Positions 1 through 10,388 of a DNA stretch of 64,000 nucleotides are shown piece after piece. Numbering within the stretch: position 1 is the first letter of the stretch; the number at the start of each line of letters is the position of its first letter. Source of the stretch: Methanobrevibacter sp. (lineage in GTDB: Archaea > Methanobacteriota > Methanobacteria > Methanobacteriales > Methanobacteriaceae); the NCBI GenBank assembly GCA_022775905.1, contig JALFJX010000003.1, positions 21,685 through 85,684 of the forward strand. Direction: 5' to 3'. The notes beneath the pieces are model-generated. The model worked only from the letters and a program-made list of their open reading frames with translations, was not told the origin of the DNA and did not search any database. Both the position numbers and the translations under genes were made by a program.

Positions 1-329
<329 letters not shown>

Positions 330-1040
330 TTAAGGTTCTAAACTGTCTAAACTTTTAATTAAATTATCTGCAGTTTTTTGTTTTTCCATTAAAGCATCAG
401 TAATAGAAGTTTCCATGAGTAATGTATTGATTCCTTTACTTGCTATTGGTTTTGTAACTTTTTCAGGACTTGTTCCTTCATCGAATTGATAATCTACCAG
501 ATTTACATCATTTGTTATGTTTGATATGTAAGAATCAATTTTATCTGTTCTGTTTGATAGGCTGAATATGAAATTTGAATATTCATAGTCAGGATTTATT
601 TCATGAACATCAAGTACAATAAACGGATTGTCTTTAATAATGTTTGGAACAATGAATTTATTTGCTAACTCTTCACCTGCAGGTCTTGTATCTTCACGGG
701 AAGTGATGTTGTCTTTTGTTTTTACATAATAAATTACGTATTTTTTAGTAAGATTATGAGTACCATTTTCTGATGTGATATTATATATTGTATTATTCAC
801 GGCCTCATGAATCTCATGTTCCCTTGGGTGAACTCCTAAAATAATTCCAACAGTCTCATTAGAAGACATGTTACCTGCTTCAATTTTATAAACAGTACCA
901 TTAGCATTCTGTCCTACAGTTGTAATATTATAGTCATTGTCTGGGGTGCTCATCATTGAACTAAAGATAATGGCTAAGTTAAATACTACAATTGCAACTA
1001 GAACAATAAGTAATATTTGGTATTGCATTTTTTTATTCAT
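330..1040 (-). CDS. Membrane-anchored zinc carboxypeptidase (M14 / AstE-AspA)-like protein
   Basis: A 236-residue protein with an N-terminal hydrophobic anchor (residues 6-28), so the rest is predicted outside the membrane. It contains the pieces of an M14-type zinc site in order: HPRE (H-x-x-E, about residue 71), a beta-strand histidine in LDVHE (about 143), and a late glutamate in LMETS (about 212). This is the ligand and catalytic layout of zinc carboxypeptidases and aspartoacylases. Several N-x-S/T sequons fit an exported glycoprotein. The substrate is unknown; a peptide or a pseudomurein cross-link would be plausible but is not shown. The family call is from motifs only. The gene is divergent from 1141-1812 and sits immediately upstream of nadM. 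Confidence 0.55.
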   Translation of the reverse strand: MNKKMQYQILLIVLVAIVVFNLAIIFSSMMSTPDNDYNITTVGQNANGTVYKIEAGNMSSNETVGIILGVHPREHEIHEAVNNTIYNITSENGTHNLTKKYVIYYVKTKDNITSREDTRPAGEELANKFIVPNIIKDNPFIVLDVHEINPDYEYSNFIFSLSNRTDKIDSYISNITNDVNLVDYQFDEGTSPEKVTKPIASKGINTLLMETSITDALMEKQKTADNLIKSLDSLEP

Positions 1041-1140
1041 AAGATAACCTTATTTTGTCTTTAATATATTAGATATCTAACTAAACTTATATTAAAGACT
1101 TTTTACTTATATCTAATTAATTAAATTAAGGAGTTTTCTT

Positions 1141-1812
1141 ATGGAAAATAAAAATATAATTATTATTCTTGCAGCAATTGTCGTGATTATTGCAATTGTT
1201 GGTGTTTTATTTGCCACTGGATTTATTGGTGATGATAAAAATGTTGAAACTACTCCATTCAAAATGAACTTTATGGAAGGTAATTTTGTTGGAAATGTAA
1301 AACTTGTGGATGATAAAGAGAAGTTTATGCATTCTTATAAAGATAAAGAAAATAAGATTACTTATAATATTTCTACTGTTGATAATTCCTCAGCTTTGAT
1401 GGAAATCTATGAACTTCAAGGAATAACCAATCCTGAAGAAAGATCATTCAATGGCAATGACTGGAATATCTATTTCACACAGGCAGTTCCAAGCACAAAC
1501 TCAAGTGACAACTCTTCTGGCGGTGATGCAATGAATATTATCATTGGTGAATCACAGGGTAAAAAACAGGGTTATTTAATCTATATGATTATTGACGGTA
1601 AATCTAAAGTTAATGCTACTAATGGCATGTATGGTGAAGCATATACAGATTATTTCCAACCTTTACTTGAAAGTTTAACATTAAAAGAAAGTAAGAATGT
1701 TCCACACATTTATGATCAATTTGGACTTACAAAAGACCAATTTGATCAACAAATGGACCTTATCCATGAATATAAGGCAGGAAATACTTCTGCACTTGAA
1801 GGAGCTCAGTAA
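1141..1812 (+). CDS. Membrane-anchored hypothetical protein
   Basis: A 223-residue protein that starts with a short charged stretch and one hydrophobic helix (residues 5-26), followed by a hydrophilic domain rich in N-x-S/T sequons. This suggests an extracytoplasmic domain tethered by an uncleaved anchor. The ATG follows AAGGAG within about 10 bases. I recognise no catalytic motif. The repeated pattern of anchor plus about 190 residues resembles many lineage-specific exported proteins of Methanobrevibacter. It ends two bases before tsr3, so it is probably in the same transcript, although no functional link is evident. Confidence 0.7.
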   Translation: MENKNIIIILAAIVVIIAIVGVLFATGFIGDDKNVETTPFKMNFMEGNFVGNVKLVDDKEKFMHSYKDKENKITYNISTVDNSSALMEIYELQGITNPEERSFNGNDWNIYFTQAVPSTNSSDNSSGGDAMNIIIGESQGKKQGYLIYMIIDGKSKVNATNGMYGEAYTDYFQPLLESLTLKESKNVPHIYDQFGLTKDQFDQQMDLIHEYKAGNTSALEGAQ

Positions 1813-1814
1813 AT

Positions 1815-2351
1815 ATGAGAATTACAGTTTTTCACGCAGATGAATGTGATAGGAAGAAATGCACATCAATAAAAATGGAAAAAATGGGAAAATGCAAATT
1901 AGTTTATGATATAAACAAGATTCCTGGTGGTGCAGTAGTTTTAAATCCTTATGCGGAGAAAGCTGTATCATATGAAGACTACAGATTTGTTCAAAGAAGG
2001 GGTGTTGTAGGTTTGGACTGTTCTTGGAATGAGGTGTCCAAATCTAAAAAATTCTTTGCATTATCTAAGTATCATAGGTCACTTCCATTTTTGATAGCTA
2101 CAAATCCTGTAAATTATGGAAAACCATGTATTCTATCAACTGTTGAAGCTATTGCTGCAACATTGTACATCACTCGCTTTAAAGACGAAGCACGTGAAAT
2201 GATGGATGGTTTCAAATGGGGACATACTTTTTTGGAACTTAATCATGATTTGCTTGAAGCATATAGTGAAGTTGATACCAGTGCTGAAGTTGTCCGGGTT
2301 CAAAATGATTTCCTTGAAGATTCTCAAAAAGAGTCAGAGGACGGAGATTAA
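1815..2351 (+). CDS. tsr3: 16S rRNA aminocarboxypropyltransferase Tsr3 homologue (DUF367)
   Basis: Transfers the 3-amino-3-carboxypropyl group of SAM to an N1-methyl-pseudouridine in small-subunit rRNA, as established for yeast Tsr3 and its archaeal relatives. The 178-residue protein begins HADECDRKKCTS and carries the conserved GGAVVLNP, GLDCSW and NPVNYGKPCILS blocks of the DUF367/RLI-like family. Length matches archaeal members. The acidic C-terminal tail (after about residue 160) is not part of the conserved core. It starts two bases after the preceding gene, suggesting translational coupling. Confidence 0.9.
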   Translation: MRITVFHADECDRKKCTSIKMEKMGKCKLVYDINKIPGGAVVLNPYAEKAVSYEDYRFVQRRGVVGLDCSWNEVSKSKKFFALSKYHRSLPFLIATNPVNYGKPCILSTVEAIAATLYITRFKDEAREMMDGFKWGHTFLELNHDLLEAYSEVDTSAEVVRVQNDFLEDSQKESEDGD

Positions 2352-2407
2352 TGACTTAATCTCTTTATTTATTATTTTTTCAAATAACATGAGGAATAAT
2401 ATTTTTT

Positions 2408-2434
2408 ATAAGGGCATATTTTCCTTATTTTAGG
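2408..2434 (+). terminator. Hairpin plus T-tract after tsr3
   Basis: ATAAGG (2408-2413) can pair with CCTTAT (2423-2428), followed by a short T run. It lies between the tsr3 stop and the L40e promoter and probably ends the upstream transcript. It is a weak AT-rich stem, so confidence is limited. Confidence 0.4.
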
Positions 2435-2450
2435 TTAAAATAACTAAACA

Positions 2451-2458
2451 TTTAAATA
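2451..2458 (+). promoter_or_regulatory. TATA box for L40e
   Basis: TTTAAATA at 2451-2458, about 95 bases before the L40e ATG, with an A-rich BRE-like stretch upstream. Transcription would start near 2480, leaving a leader of about 65 bases that contains the strong TAAGGAGGAG ribosome-binding site at 2531-2540. Confidence 0.45.
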
Positions 2459-2545
2459 CTATTAAGTTTAAATAATTAATTAATAGTTATGAATACTATA
2501 ACAGTTTATTATTATTAATTTTCACGATTATAAGGAGGAGTTTTA

Positions 2546-2692
2546 ATGGCAAGATTCGAAGAAGCAGAAAACAGAATGTTCAATGTAAAAATCTGCTTAA
2601 AATGTAATGCTCGTAACCCTGCTGGTGCTACAACTTGTAGAAAATGCGGTTACAAAGGTTTAAGATACAAAGCTAAAGAACCAAGAGGATAG
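2546..2692 (+). CDS. rpl40e: 50S ribosomal protein L40e
   Basis: A 48-residue ribosomal protein of the large subunit, too short for most ORF cut-offs. It begins [17 protein letters not shown] and has the diagnostic four-cysteine zinc ribbon C-x2-C...C-x2-C (CLKCNAR then [10 protein letters not shown]) and a basic tail. A very strong Shine-Dalgarno sequence (TAAGGAGGAG) precedes the ATG by six bases, as expected for a highly expressed gene. It is flanked by its own TATA element and a T-rich end (2700-2726). Confidence 0.95.
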   Translation: MARFEEAENRMFNVKICLKCNARNPAGATTCRKCGYKGLRYKAKEPRG

Positions 2693-2808
2693 GTTTATTC
2701 TCTTATCTTTAATTTATTTTTTTTAAAAAACTTATTTTTAACTAATTTTTATTTCCAAACAATTAATTTAATATATCATTTTTAATAAATCTTATTTTAG
2801 GTATTCTT

Positions 2809-3561
2809 ATGAAAGATGTTGAAAATTATATTAGAGATATATTAAAAAGTAGAAAAATACACTTTACTTTAATTGACCCTGATGAACAGACACCTGAAGA
2901 AGCTTTGGAAATAGCTACTCAGGCTATTGAAGGTGGAACTGATGGTATTATGATTGGAGGATCCACTGTTAATGGTGATGATGTAGATAATACTTGTAAA
3001 ATATTATCTGAAAATATTGCTGTTCCAATTATTATTTTCCCTGGTAATACTAGTAGTGTAAGTAAATATGCTGATGCTATTTTTTACATGAGTTATGTTA
3101 ACTCAAGAAATCCTTATTGGATCAACGGTGCTCAAGCTTTAGCAGCACCAGCAGTGAAAGCATCTGGAATGGAAATCTTATCTATGCATTATATGGTTGT
3201 TTCTCCTGGAGGAACCGTTGGTTGGGTTGGAGATGCAAACTTAGTGCCTAGAAACAAACCTAAAATTCCTGCAGCTTATGCAATGTCTGCAGAATTATTT
3301 GGAATTAAATTTTTCTATCTTGAAGCAGGTTCCGGTGCTGAAGAGCCAATTCCTGCGAAAATGATTGGTTATTCTAAAATGGCTGCACCAAGTAACATCC
3401 TTGTTGTCGGCGGAGGTATCCGTGACGGTAAAACTGCTTACATGGCTGCAAAAGCAGGTGGAGACATCATTGTAACTGGTACTGTTGTAGAAGAAGTTGA
3501 TGATGTAAAAGCTAAAATTCAAGAATTAACCGGAGCTATTTTAAAAGCTTCAATGGAGTAG
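2809..3561 (+). CDS. Geranylgeranylglyceryl phosphate synthase
   Basis: Joins sn-glycerol-1-phosphate and geranylgeranyl diphosphate, the first committed step of archaeal ether-lipid synthesis. The 250-residue TIM-barrel protein shows the family blocks HFTLIDPDEQTPEEA, GTDGIMIGGSTV, the FYLEAGSGA prenyl-binding segment and the VVGGGIRDGKTA phosphate-binding loop near the C-terminus. Length and start match group II archaeal GGGP synthases. It stands alone between L40e and nurA and ends in a T-rich terminator (about 3575-3600). Confidence 0.95.
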   Translation: MKDVENYIRDILKSRKIHFTLIDPDEQTPEEALEIATQAIEGGTDGIMIGGSTVNGDDVDNTCKILSENIAVPIIIFPGNTSSVSKYADAIFYMSYVNSRNPYWINGAQALAAPAVKASGMEILSMHYMVVSPGGTVGWVGDANLVPRNKPKIPAAYAMSAELFGIKFFYLEAGSGAEEPIPAKMIGYSKMAAPSNILVVGGGIRDGKTAYMAAKAGGDIIVTGTVVEEVDDVKAKIQELTGAILKASME

Positions 3562-3625
3562 TTTTCAACTTTCTCTTACCATACTTTTTTTATTTATTAT
3601 TAACATAATAATTATTAGTGATATT

Positions 3626-4699
3626 ATGTTAAATTCATTATATGAAAAAGCCATTGCTAAAAGAGGATTTATTCATGATATTGATTCACAAAATGATGTT
3701 GAATCTCAATTAGAATATAAATGGTTTAATAGAGATATTCATGAAAGTAATAGTGATTTTTCTATTGCTGCAGGGGATGGAAGTTTCAATAAGAAGAAAT
3801 TTCTAACAACTAATTTTTGTGCAGTAGGTGCAGAATCGATAATTTACGATGGTAAAATTAAAAAAATTGATGATTCAGATATTTTTGATATTTCACATGT
3901 ATCTTTTTTGGATGAATTGCTAAGTAATTACATGGCTATTTATGAACTTAAGTGTGCACTTAGAACAATCAAAGAGTATAATGTTGATTATTATATGATT
4001 GATGGGTCTATTTTGGGAGATTTGCAGAATGCATTTCCAAGAGGTGCTAAATTACCGTCCAAACTTAAAAATAATATGGATGATACTTTACTTAATGAAT
4101 TTGAGAGAAGATTAAACATAAGAAAATATGGATTGATATTTCCAGAGATTAGGGATTCATTAAATCTTGTGGAATTACCTAAAAATGAAAATTCAAATAA
4201 AATTGAGGAGTATAATCTTCATCTTGCATCTATTGAAAAACTGATTCTTTTAAAGGAAATATTACAATTTAGAAAAAGAATTATTTCAATTTCAAAAACC
4301 TCTTCTGATAATGAGTTGTTTAATTGGAATATTCCAGATATTGCATTTCTGGATAAATTTACAAAAAAACAGGGAATGTCTTTGATAAAATACAAAACTG
4401 TTCATGAAAACGCAGCATTTCCATATTTCAATGATTTTTTCAAAAGCATAACTTTTACAATTTTCTACATTCGTCTGCAGGATAATCGAAATGTATTGAA
4501 AGTTGAATTGCCTTATAAAGCATCAAAAGAGGAAGTATTTGAATTAATTAAAAAAATTAACAAACTAGCAGTTCAAGGTTATCCGTACCTGCTTAATAAA
4601 GCACATAATGATGTTGTAATTACAGATAATAATATTAAACAATTATTGAAAATAGCTAAAATTTATGAAACAACCAATAGGGAAGTGATGTCATGGTAG
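3626..4699 (+). CDS. nurA: DNA double-strand break repair nuclease NurA
   Basis: 5'-3' exo/endonuclease that works with the HerA translocase in DNA-end resection. The 357-residue protein has the NurA catalytic aspartate motifs: IAAGDGSFNKKKF near residue 48 and YMIDGSILGDL near residue 125, with an ENAAFPYFNDFF block in the C-terminal part. The stop overlaps the herA ATG by seven bases, the classic nurA-herA coupling. A TATA-like AT tract lies just upstream. Confidence 0.92.
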   Translation: MLNSLYEKAIAKRGFIHDIDSQNDVESQLEYKWFNRDIHESNSDFSIAAGDGSFNKKKFLTTNFCAVGAESIIYDGKIKKIDDSDIFDISHVSFLDELLSNYMAIYELKCALRTIKEYNVDYYMIDGSILGDLQNAFPRGAKLPSKLKNNMDDTLLNEFERRLNIRKYGLIFPEIRDSLNLVELPKNENSNKIEEYNLHLASIEKLILLKEILQFRKRIISISKTSSDNELFNWNIPDIAFLDKFTKKQGMSLIKYKTVHENAAFPYFNDFFKSITFTIFYIRLQDNRNVLKVELPYKASKEEVFELIKKINKLAVQGYPYLLNKAHNDVVITDNNIKQLLKIAKIYETTNREVMSW

Positions 4700-6195
4700 T
4701 TGGAATTTGTATTGGTGAAACTTCACTTACAGAAGTAACATTTATTTCAGATGAAATGCCTAAAGTTGGCGAATATGTTACAATAGAATATGATGGAAAA
4801 AAAGTTTTAGGAATGATTGAAAACTTAATTAGGGGAAATGATTCTTTAAATGTAGATATAAATGATTTTAAGGCAATTCAAAAGATTTCAAGAATTGGTG
4901 GTGAAGATAACTACATCAAAGGTAAAGTGAAAATTCTTGGAGATGTCAATGACAATTTAAAATTACCTAGAACTCCTGTTCTTCCGGGAACAGAAATTCA
5001 ATTGGCTGATGAGGAAATTTTAGATGAAATATTCAATGTAAAAAACCCTATTAAGTTAGGTTGTCTTGTAAATCAAAGTGATGTTGATGTTAATGTTGAA
5101 GCAAATCCAATTTTGTCAAGACATTTGGCTATTCTTGCAATGACTGGTGCGGGTAAATCAAATACTGTATCTGTTTTAATAGATCAATTATTGGATTACA
5201 ATGTTCCTATTTTCGTTTTTGATATGCATGGAGAATATAAAGATGCGGAATTTCCAAATGGTGCTGTAAATGTGATAAGACCCAAAATCAATCCACATTA
5301 TATGAATTTCTATGAAATCAAAAAATTGGTAAATATTGGTGGAAACAGTTTTATTCAGGAAAGACACTTTAGAAAAGCATTTAAAAGAGCTAAAAGGGAT
5401 ATAACTGATGGTGTTGCACAAACTAATAATTTCTTACAAATAATGTATGATATTTTAGAGAAGGATTCTCTAGTTGAAGGTTCTGATAAACAAATTATTG
5501 ATGTAATGAATAAGATTGATGATGCAATGGACAGATATTCCAAATTATTTGATAAAGACATAGGAAATATTTTATCCAATATCAAAAAAGGGCATGCTAA
5601 TGTATTGGATTTAAGTCAGGTTGATGAATCTGTTGCAAGTGTTTTGGTAAGTCATATATTAAGAAATGCACTTCAAAGAAGCAAGGATGCTGCACATAGT
5701 GGTAATAAAAAAGATTTACTTGACAATTCAGTATTCTTCATTTTAGAAGAAGCACATATTCTTGCTCCAAATAAAAGGGATTCTGAATCTAAGAGATGGA
5801 TTCAAAGAGTTGCAAGAGAGGGCCGTAAATTTGGTTTGGGTTTATGTTTGGTGAGCCAATCTCCAAAAACAGTTGATCATGATGCATTATCTCAAATGAA
5901 TAATATGATTATCTTAAGACTTGTTGAACCTGAAGATCAAAGACATGTTCAATCAGCTAGTGAGAGTTTATCTCAGGATTTGATTAATCAACTTCCATCA
6001 TTAAACGTTGGAGAAGCTATTGTTTTGGGTTTAATGAGTAAAGTGCCAACTCTTGTTAAAATTGATATGTTTAAAGGTCGCCGCCATGGTGATGACATGG
6101 ATATTGTTTCTTATTTCAAGGACTCTTTAAAACGTGAAGAAGAAGAGATCAAACGTGCTGAAAAAGAAACATTGGATATGGGATATGATTATTAA
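4693..6195 (+). CDS. herA: DNA double-strand break repair helicase HerA
   Basis: Hexameric FtsK/HerA-family ATPase that pumps DNA into the NurA nuclease. Of 500 residues, the first roughly 100 form the HAS-barrel. Walker A (MTGAGKS) lies at about residues 150-156, Walker B with the paired acidic residues (FFILEEAH) at about 348-355, and an arginine-rich VAREGRKFGLG segment follows. Overlap with nurA implies stoichiometric translation. The next gene, mre11, begins 181 bases later and probably has its own promoter, since TATA-like sequence occurs near 6340. Confidence 0.95.
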   Translation: MVVGICIGETSLTEVTFISDEMPKVGEYVTIEYDGKKVLGMIENLIRGNDSLNVDINDFKAIQKISRIGGEDNYIKGKVKILGDVNDNLKLPRTPVLPGTEIQLADEEILDEIFNVKNPIKLGCLVNQSDVDVNVEANPILSRHLAILAMTGAGKSNTVSVLIDQLLDYNVPIFVFDMHGEYKDAEFPNGAVNVIRPKINPHYMNFYEIKKLVNIGGNSFIQERHFRKAFKRAKRDITDGVAQTNNFLQIMYDILEKDSLVEGSDKQIIDVMNKIDDAMDRYSKLFDKDIGNILSNIKKGHANVLDLSQVDESVASVLVSHILRNALQRSKDAAHSGNKKDLLDNSVFFILEEAHILAPNKRDSESKRWIQRVAREGRKFGLGLCLVSQSPKTVDHDALSQMNNMIILRLVEPEDQRHVQSASESLSQDLINQLPSLNVGEAIVLGLMSKVPTLVKIDMFKGRRHGDDMDIVSYFKDSLKREEEEIKRAEKETLDMGYDY

Positions 6196-6376
6196 TTCCA
6201 TATTTTTTTCTTATTTTTCTTAATTTTCAATATACTATTTTTAATACATTTTTTATTTCTTTTCAAATGCTCTCTTTAAAAACTATTAAATATGGAAAGT
6301 CATAAATTATTATTCACTTAAATGCTTTACAAAGTGTTTAAATTGGTTATATACAAAAATTTTAAAAGGTAATATA

Positions 6377-7621
6377 ATGAAATTTGCACATTTAGCAGAT
6401 ACTCATTTAGGTTATCGTCAATTTGGTCTAATTGAACGTGAAAAAGACTTTTATGAAGTATTTGAAAAGGTTATAGACAAAATAATTGAAGAAAAAGTGG
6501 ATTTTGTAATCCATAGCGGTGATTTATTTGAAACCGCAAGACCATCTCCTAATGCACTCTTAGCATTCCAAAAAGGTTTACTTAAATTGAAAGGTGCAGG
6601 AATTCCAATGTATGCAATTGCAGGAAATCATGATTCTGTAATGCGCCAAGGAGCTATTCCTCCACAAGTTATATTCAAAAAATTGGGTTTAAAAGTAATT
6701 AGTCCAATTAATACTGATTATATGCATGGAGATATTTTTATTGGGGGTTTACCATACTATCCATCATCACAAAATAAAACTTTAAAATCTAAATTGGCTG
6801 AATTGTCTAAAAAGGCAGCAAATCATGAAAAATCAATTCTTGTATTACATCAAGGTATTGATAAATATTTGGGATATCAATATGAATTGGAACTTGGTGA
6901 TATTCCAGATAATTTTACTTATTATGCTTTTGGCCATATTCATAAGTATATTAATGAATCATTCGGTAATGGAAGATTAGTTTATCCTGGATCTGGTGAA
7001 ATATGGAAAACTGATGAAGTGGATGATTATAAAAGAAATGGGAAAGGTTTTGTTGTTGTTGATTTCGATGGCCCAAAACCTATTGTTAAAAGGGTTAAAA
7101 TTGATGTTCCTCGTGAATTCATTAACAGATCACTTGATTATGAAAACTTAGAAAGTGGTATTGCCGGTATTAAGGAAACTATTAAGGATTTTGATAAACA
7201 ACCTATTTTGAATTTAACAATTAGGGATGTTGAATCTGATACTAGTGCTGTTTATGATGTTATCAATGAAGATTTAGGGGATTTATCTTTAATGATTAGG
7301 CCAAAATTCAATGTTAAAGATGATGAAGTCATTGATGAAGAGGAAATTAAAAAGAATGGTTTAGGTGCCAAAGAGATATTGGTGGAACAATTAAAGAAAT
7401 ATAATGATGATAATGTGACCCAATTGGCCATTGATTTGTATGATTATTTATCAAAAGATAAACTTGAAGAGTCACAAGAATTAATCGAACAATTCTACAA
7501 TGATTTTTATAATTCCACTAAAGATGAAGTTGAATTGCAAGCAGAAGAAGAAACTGAAGTTGAAACACCTCAAGAAAAATCAGAGGATGTTCAAGTAACA
7601 TTTAATGAGGTTTTAAAATGA
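6377..7621 (+). CDS. mre11: DNA double-strand break repair nuclease Mre11
   Basis: Manganese-dependent 3'-5' exonuclease and endonuclease of the Mre11-Rad50 complex. The phosphodiesterase motifs appear in order: DTHLGYRQFG (D8, H10), HSGDLFE, AGNHDS, VLHQG and GHIHKY. The 414-residue length is normal; the last about 50 residues are acidic and low-complexity, as in other archaeal Mre11 tails that contact Rad50. The stop overlaps the rad50 start (ATGA). Confidence 0.96.
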   Translation: MKFAHLADTHLGYRQFGLIEREKDFYEVFEKVIDKIIEEKVDFVIHSGDLFETARPSPNALLAFQKGLLKLKGAGIPMYAIAGNHDSVMRQGAIPPQVIFKKLGLKVISPINTDYMHGDIFIGGLPYYPSSQNKTLKSKLAELSKKAANHEKSILVLHQGIDKYLGYQYELELGDIPDNFTYYAFGHIHKYINESFGNGRLVYPGSGEIWKTDEVDDYKRNGKGFVVVDFDGPKPIVKRVKIDVPREFINRSLDYENLESGIAGIKETIKDFDKQPILNLTIRDVESDTSAVYDVINEDLGDLSLMIRPKFNVKDDEVIDEEEIKKNGLGAKEILVEQLKKYNDDNVTQLAIDLYDYLSKDKLEESQELIEQFYNDFYNSTKDEVELQAEEETEVETPQEKSEDVQVTFNEVLK

Positions 7622-10365
7622 TTTTTACAAAATTAAGATTAAGAAATTTCAAATCTCATGAAGATACTATAATTAAATTTGATAAGGGTATTAGTGTTAT
7701 TGTAGGTGAAAATGGAGCTGGAAAATCAACAATTTTGGAAGGTATTAGTTTTGCTCTATTTAAACAACACACTGCTAAAAAAATTGATGATTTAGTTAGA
7801 AATAATGCACAAACCATGTTTGTTGAATTAAAATTCATTTCTAATGGGAAAAAATATAAAATTGTTCGTGAGAAAAAATCAAATTTAAAATCAGTGTTAT
7901 ATAAGAAAACTTCACTAGATGGTGAATATGTTCATGTTTGCAGTGGAGATAAAGAAGTATCAAATGAAATCCATCAAATTTTGGGCATTGATTCTGATTT
8001 GTTCTTAAATGCGATTTATATCAGACAAGGGGAAATAGCTGAATTAGTTGATAAAACTCCTGCTGAGAAAAAACAGTTAATTGCTAAATTGTTAGGTATT
8101 GATTCCTTGGAAAAATCCTGGAAACATTTATTGCCATTTATCAATGATTATGAAAATCAACTATCTGAACTCAAGGGTAAACTTTACAATTCAAAGGAAT
8201 TGGCAGAGGACTTGACTAAAAAAAGAGATGAATTGAATTCATTAAAGCAAAGAGGACTTGAACTTGAGGAAAACATTAAAGAGGTTAGTGATTTACTTCA
8301 AGAAATCTCTGAAAGTAAAAGGGACATGGAAAGAGAAAAAGAGATTTATGAAACTCAAGTGAATAACCTTGAAAATGAAGAAAAGACATTATCTAAATTG
8401 GAACAGGATAAACATTTGATTCAAAATAATTTGGACAATATAAGGGAATCTGAAGAGAAGATTTCCAGATTGGAAAAATATGTTTCAAAATTAGATGTTT
8501 ATCTTGACTTTGAGAAATCTGTTCTTAGTATTCAAAATTTAAAACAAAAAGAACAGGAAATTGATGATAAACTCGAATCTATTGCTCAACAAAAACAAAT
8601 TGTTGTTGATAATAAAGAGAATTATAATAAATATTTAGCATCAGAAGAGGAGATTAACAAATATAATAATCAAAAGATTAATTTTGAAAAAGAGTTAGCT
8701 ACAATGGCTAAACTTGAAAATGATAAGAAAGATCTTTTAAAAGAAGTTCAAAACGAACGTAATGAAGTTAATCAATTCTTTGCAAAAGCTAAAGATAAAT
8801 TAGATGATTATGGATTGGACCAAGATAATTTGGCTAAAATTGATAATATTGAAGGTATTGAGGATGCTACAAATAACTTCTTGAATGAAATATCTGAAAA
8901 GATTAAAAGTTTATCTGAAGATATCATTGCTAAAAATGAAGAGATTGTCGTATTTAAGCAGAATATTAAATCAAGTCAAAAACCTTTAGATGATTTGGAA
9001 GATGCAGATAGTAAATGTCCTGTTTGTCAAGCAGATATTGATGATAATAAAAAATCAGAATTAATTAATCAGTATACTGATAGTATTGAAGAGAATACTA
9101 AATTGATTTCTGAAAATGAGGAAAGTGTTCGTTTACTTAATAAAAATAAATTAAGTTTCCAAGATAAATCCGATAAATTATTAGAGTTATCTAAACAAAT
9201 TATAGAGTATAAACATAAATTTACTCATTTGCAAAATCAAATTGTCAAATTAAACAAACTTGATGATGAACTTGTATCTAAAGACTTTATCAGTGGTAAA
9301 TTAGGCGAATTGATTCTTATCATTGCCAATAAGAAAGAAGATCGCGAATCTTATAAAGAGTCTTATGATGCATATAATCAAGCTAAAGGTGCATTGGATG
9401 TTTTAGGTGATGAAACTGAAGCTCAATATAAATTAAAACAAGTTAGAAATGAAATTGATAATCATGTAACTAATATTAAACTCGCAATTGAGCAAGATCC
9501 TCATTTAAGTGGGGATATCACTGCTGCTGAGCTTCAAAATCGTATTGCTGATTTAAAACATAAAAATGAGGAATATAATCAACTTAAAGGTTTTGTCCAA
9601 AATAAATCTTCTTATTTAACACAACTTGATTCAGTAAAAGAAGATATTGGTATGTCCATTAATCAAATTGACATTATTAAAAATAAAATCCAAGCTTCTG
9701 CATATGATGCTGATAAATATGAACAAATTATTTATCATTCTGACATATATGAAAGAAGATTTAATACTTTTAATAATGAACTTTCAGATATTAAGGGACA
9801 AGCACGTCAGTCAATTACTCAAGTTAAGGATTTAACTAGTAAATTGGAAACTGTTAAAGTATTCCAGAAACAATATGATGATATTTCAGATTATATTAAC
9901 TTATTGAATCATTTCAGAAGTTTATACAGTAAAAATGGTATTCAAAAAGATTTAAGAAATATTTCAAGGCCATTAATCCAAAAATATACTAAAGAGTTCT
10001 TCAATGAATTTAACTTTAATTATTCTGATTTAACTCTTGATGACGAGTATGATGTGACTGTTTATGGTCCTGAAGGTGAATCTTCAATGAGTATGGTTAG
10101 TGGCGGTGAAAAAATCGCTATTGCATTAGCTTTAAGACTTGGTATTACACAGGCAATGGCTAATGGTGAATTAGATACTATTTTACTCGATGAACCTACA
10201 ATTCATTTGGATTCATCCAGAAGACATGAGTTGATTAATTTATTAAAAGAAATGTCTGTATTGCCACAAATGATAATTGTAACTCACGAACCTCAACTTG
10301 AAAATGCTGCAGATAATTTAATTAAAGTAGAAAAAGTAAATGGAATTTCAAAAGTAATAATGTAA
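7618..10365 (+). CDS. rad50: DNA double-strand break repair ATPase Rad50
   Basis: SMC-like ATPase that bridges DNA ends and controls Mre11. Walker A (GENGAGKST) is at residues 30-38, the long coiled-coil arms span roughly 170-750 with the zinc hook CPVC at 467-470, the ABC signature SGGE is at about 828, and Walker B (LLDEP) is at about 856-860. At 915 residues it is full length for an archaeal Rad50. It overlaps mre11 by four bases and faces the TIR-like gene across a T-rich convergent gap of about 23 bases. Confidence 0.97.
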   Translation: MIFTKLRLRNFKSHEDTIIKFDKGISVIVGENGAGKSTILEGISFALFKQHTAKKIDDLVRNNAQTMFVELKFISNGKKYKIVREKKSNLKSVLYKKTSLDGEYVHVCSGDKEVSNEIHQILGIDSDLFLNAIYIRQGEIAELVDKTPAEKKQLIAKLLGIDSLEKSWKHLLPFINDYENQLSELKGKLYNSKELAEDLTKKRDELNSLKQRGLELEENIKEVSDLLQEISESKRDMEREKEIYETQVNNLENEEKTLSKLEQDKHLIQNNLDNIRESEEKISRLEKYVSKLDVYLDFEKSVLSIQNLKQKEQEIDDKLESIAQQKQIVVDNKENYNKYLASEEEINKYNNQKINFEKELATMAKLENDKKDLLKEVQNERNEVNQFFAKAKDKLDDYGLDQDNLAKIDNIEGIEDATNNFLNEISEKIKSLSEDIIAKNEEIVVFKQNIKSSQKPLDDLEDADSKCPVCQADIDDNKKSELINQYTDSIEENTKLISENEESVRLLNKNKLSFQDKSDKLLELSKQIIEYKHKFTHLQNQIVKLNKLDDELVSKDFISGKLGELILIIANKKEDRESYKESYDAYNQAKGALDVLGDETEAQYKLKQVRNEIDNHVTNIKLAIEQDPHLSGDITAAELQNRIADLKHKNEEYNQLKGFVQNKSSYLTQLDSVKEDIGMSINQIDIIKNKIQASAYDADKYEQIIYHSDIYERRFNTFNNELSDIKGQARQSITQVKDLTSKLETVKVFQKQYDDISDYINLLNHFRSLYSKNGIQKDLRNISRPLIQKYTKEFFNEFNFNYSDLTLDDEYDVTVYGPEGESSMSMVSGGEKIAIALALRLGITQAMANGELDTILLDEPTIHLDSSRRHELINLLKEMSVLPQMIIVTHEPQLENAADNLIKVEKVNGISKVIM

Positions 10366-10388
10366 TCACATTATTATCTTTCTTTTTT

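Noticed and set aside
2206..2433. Open frame inside and after tsr3
   Set aside because: Overlaps the conserved C-terminus of tsr3 in another frame and covers its terminator hairpin.
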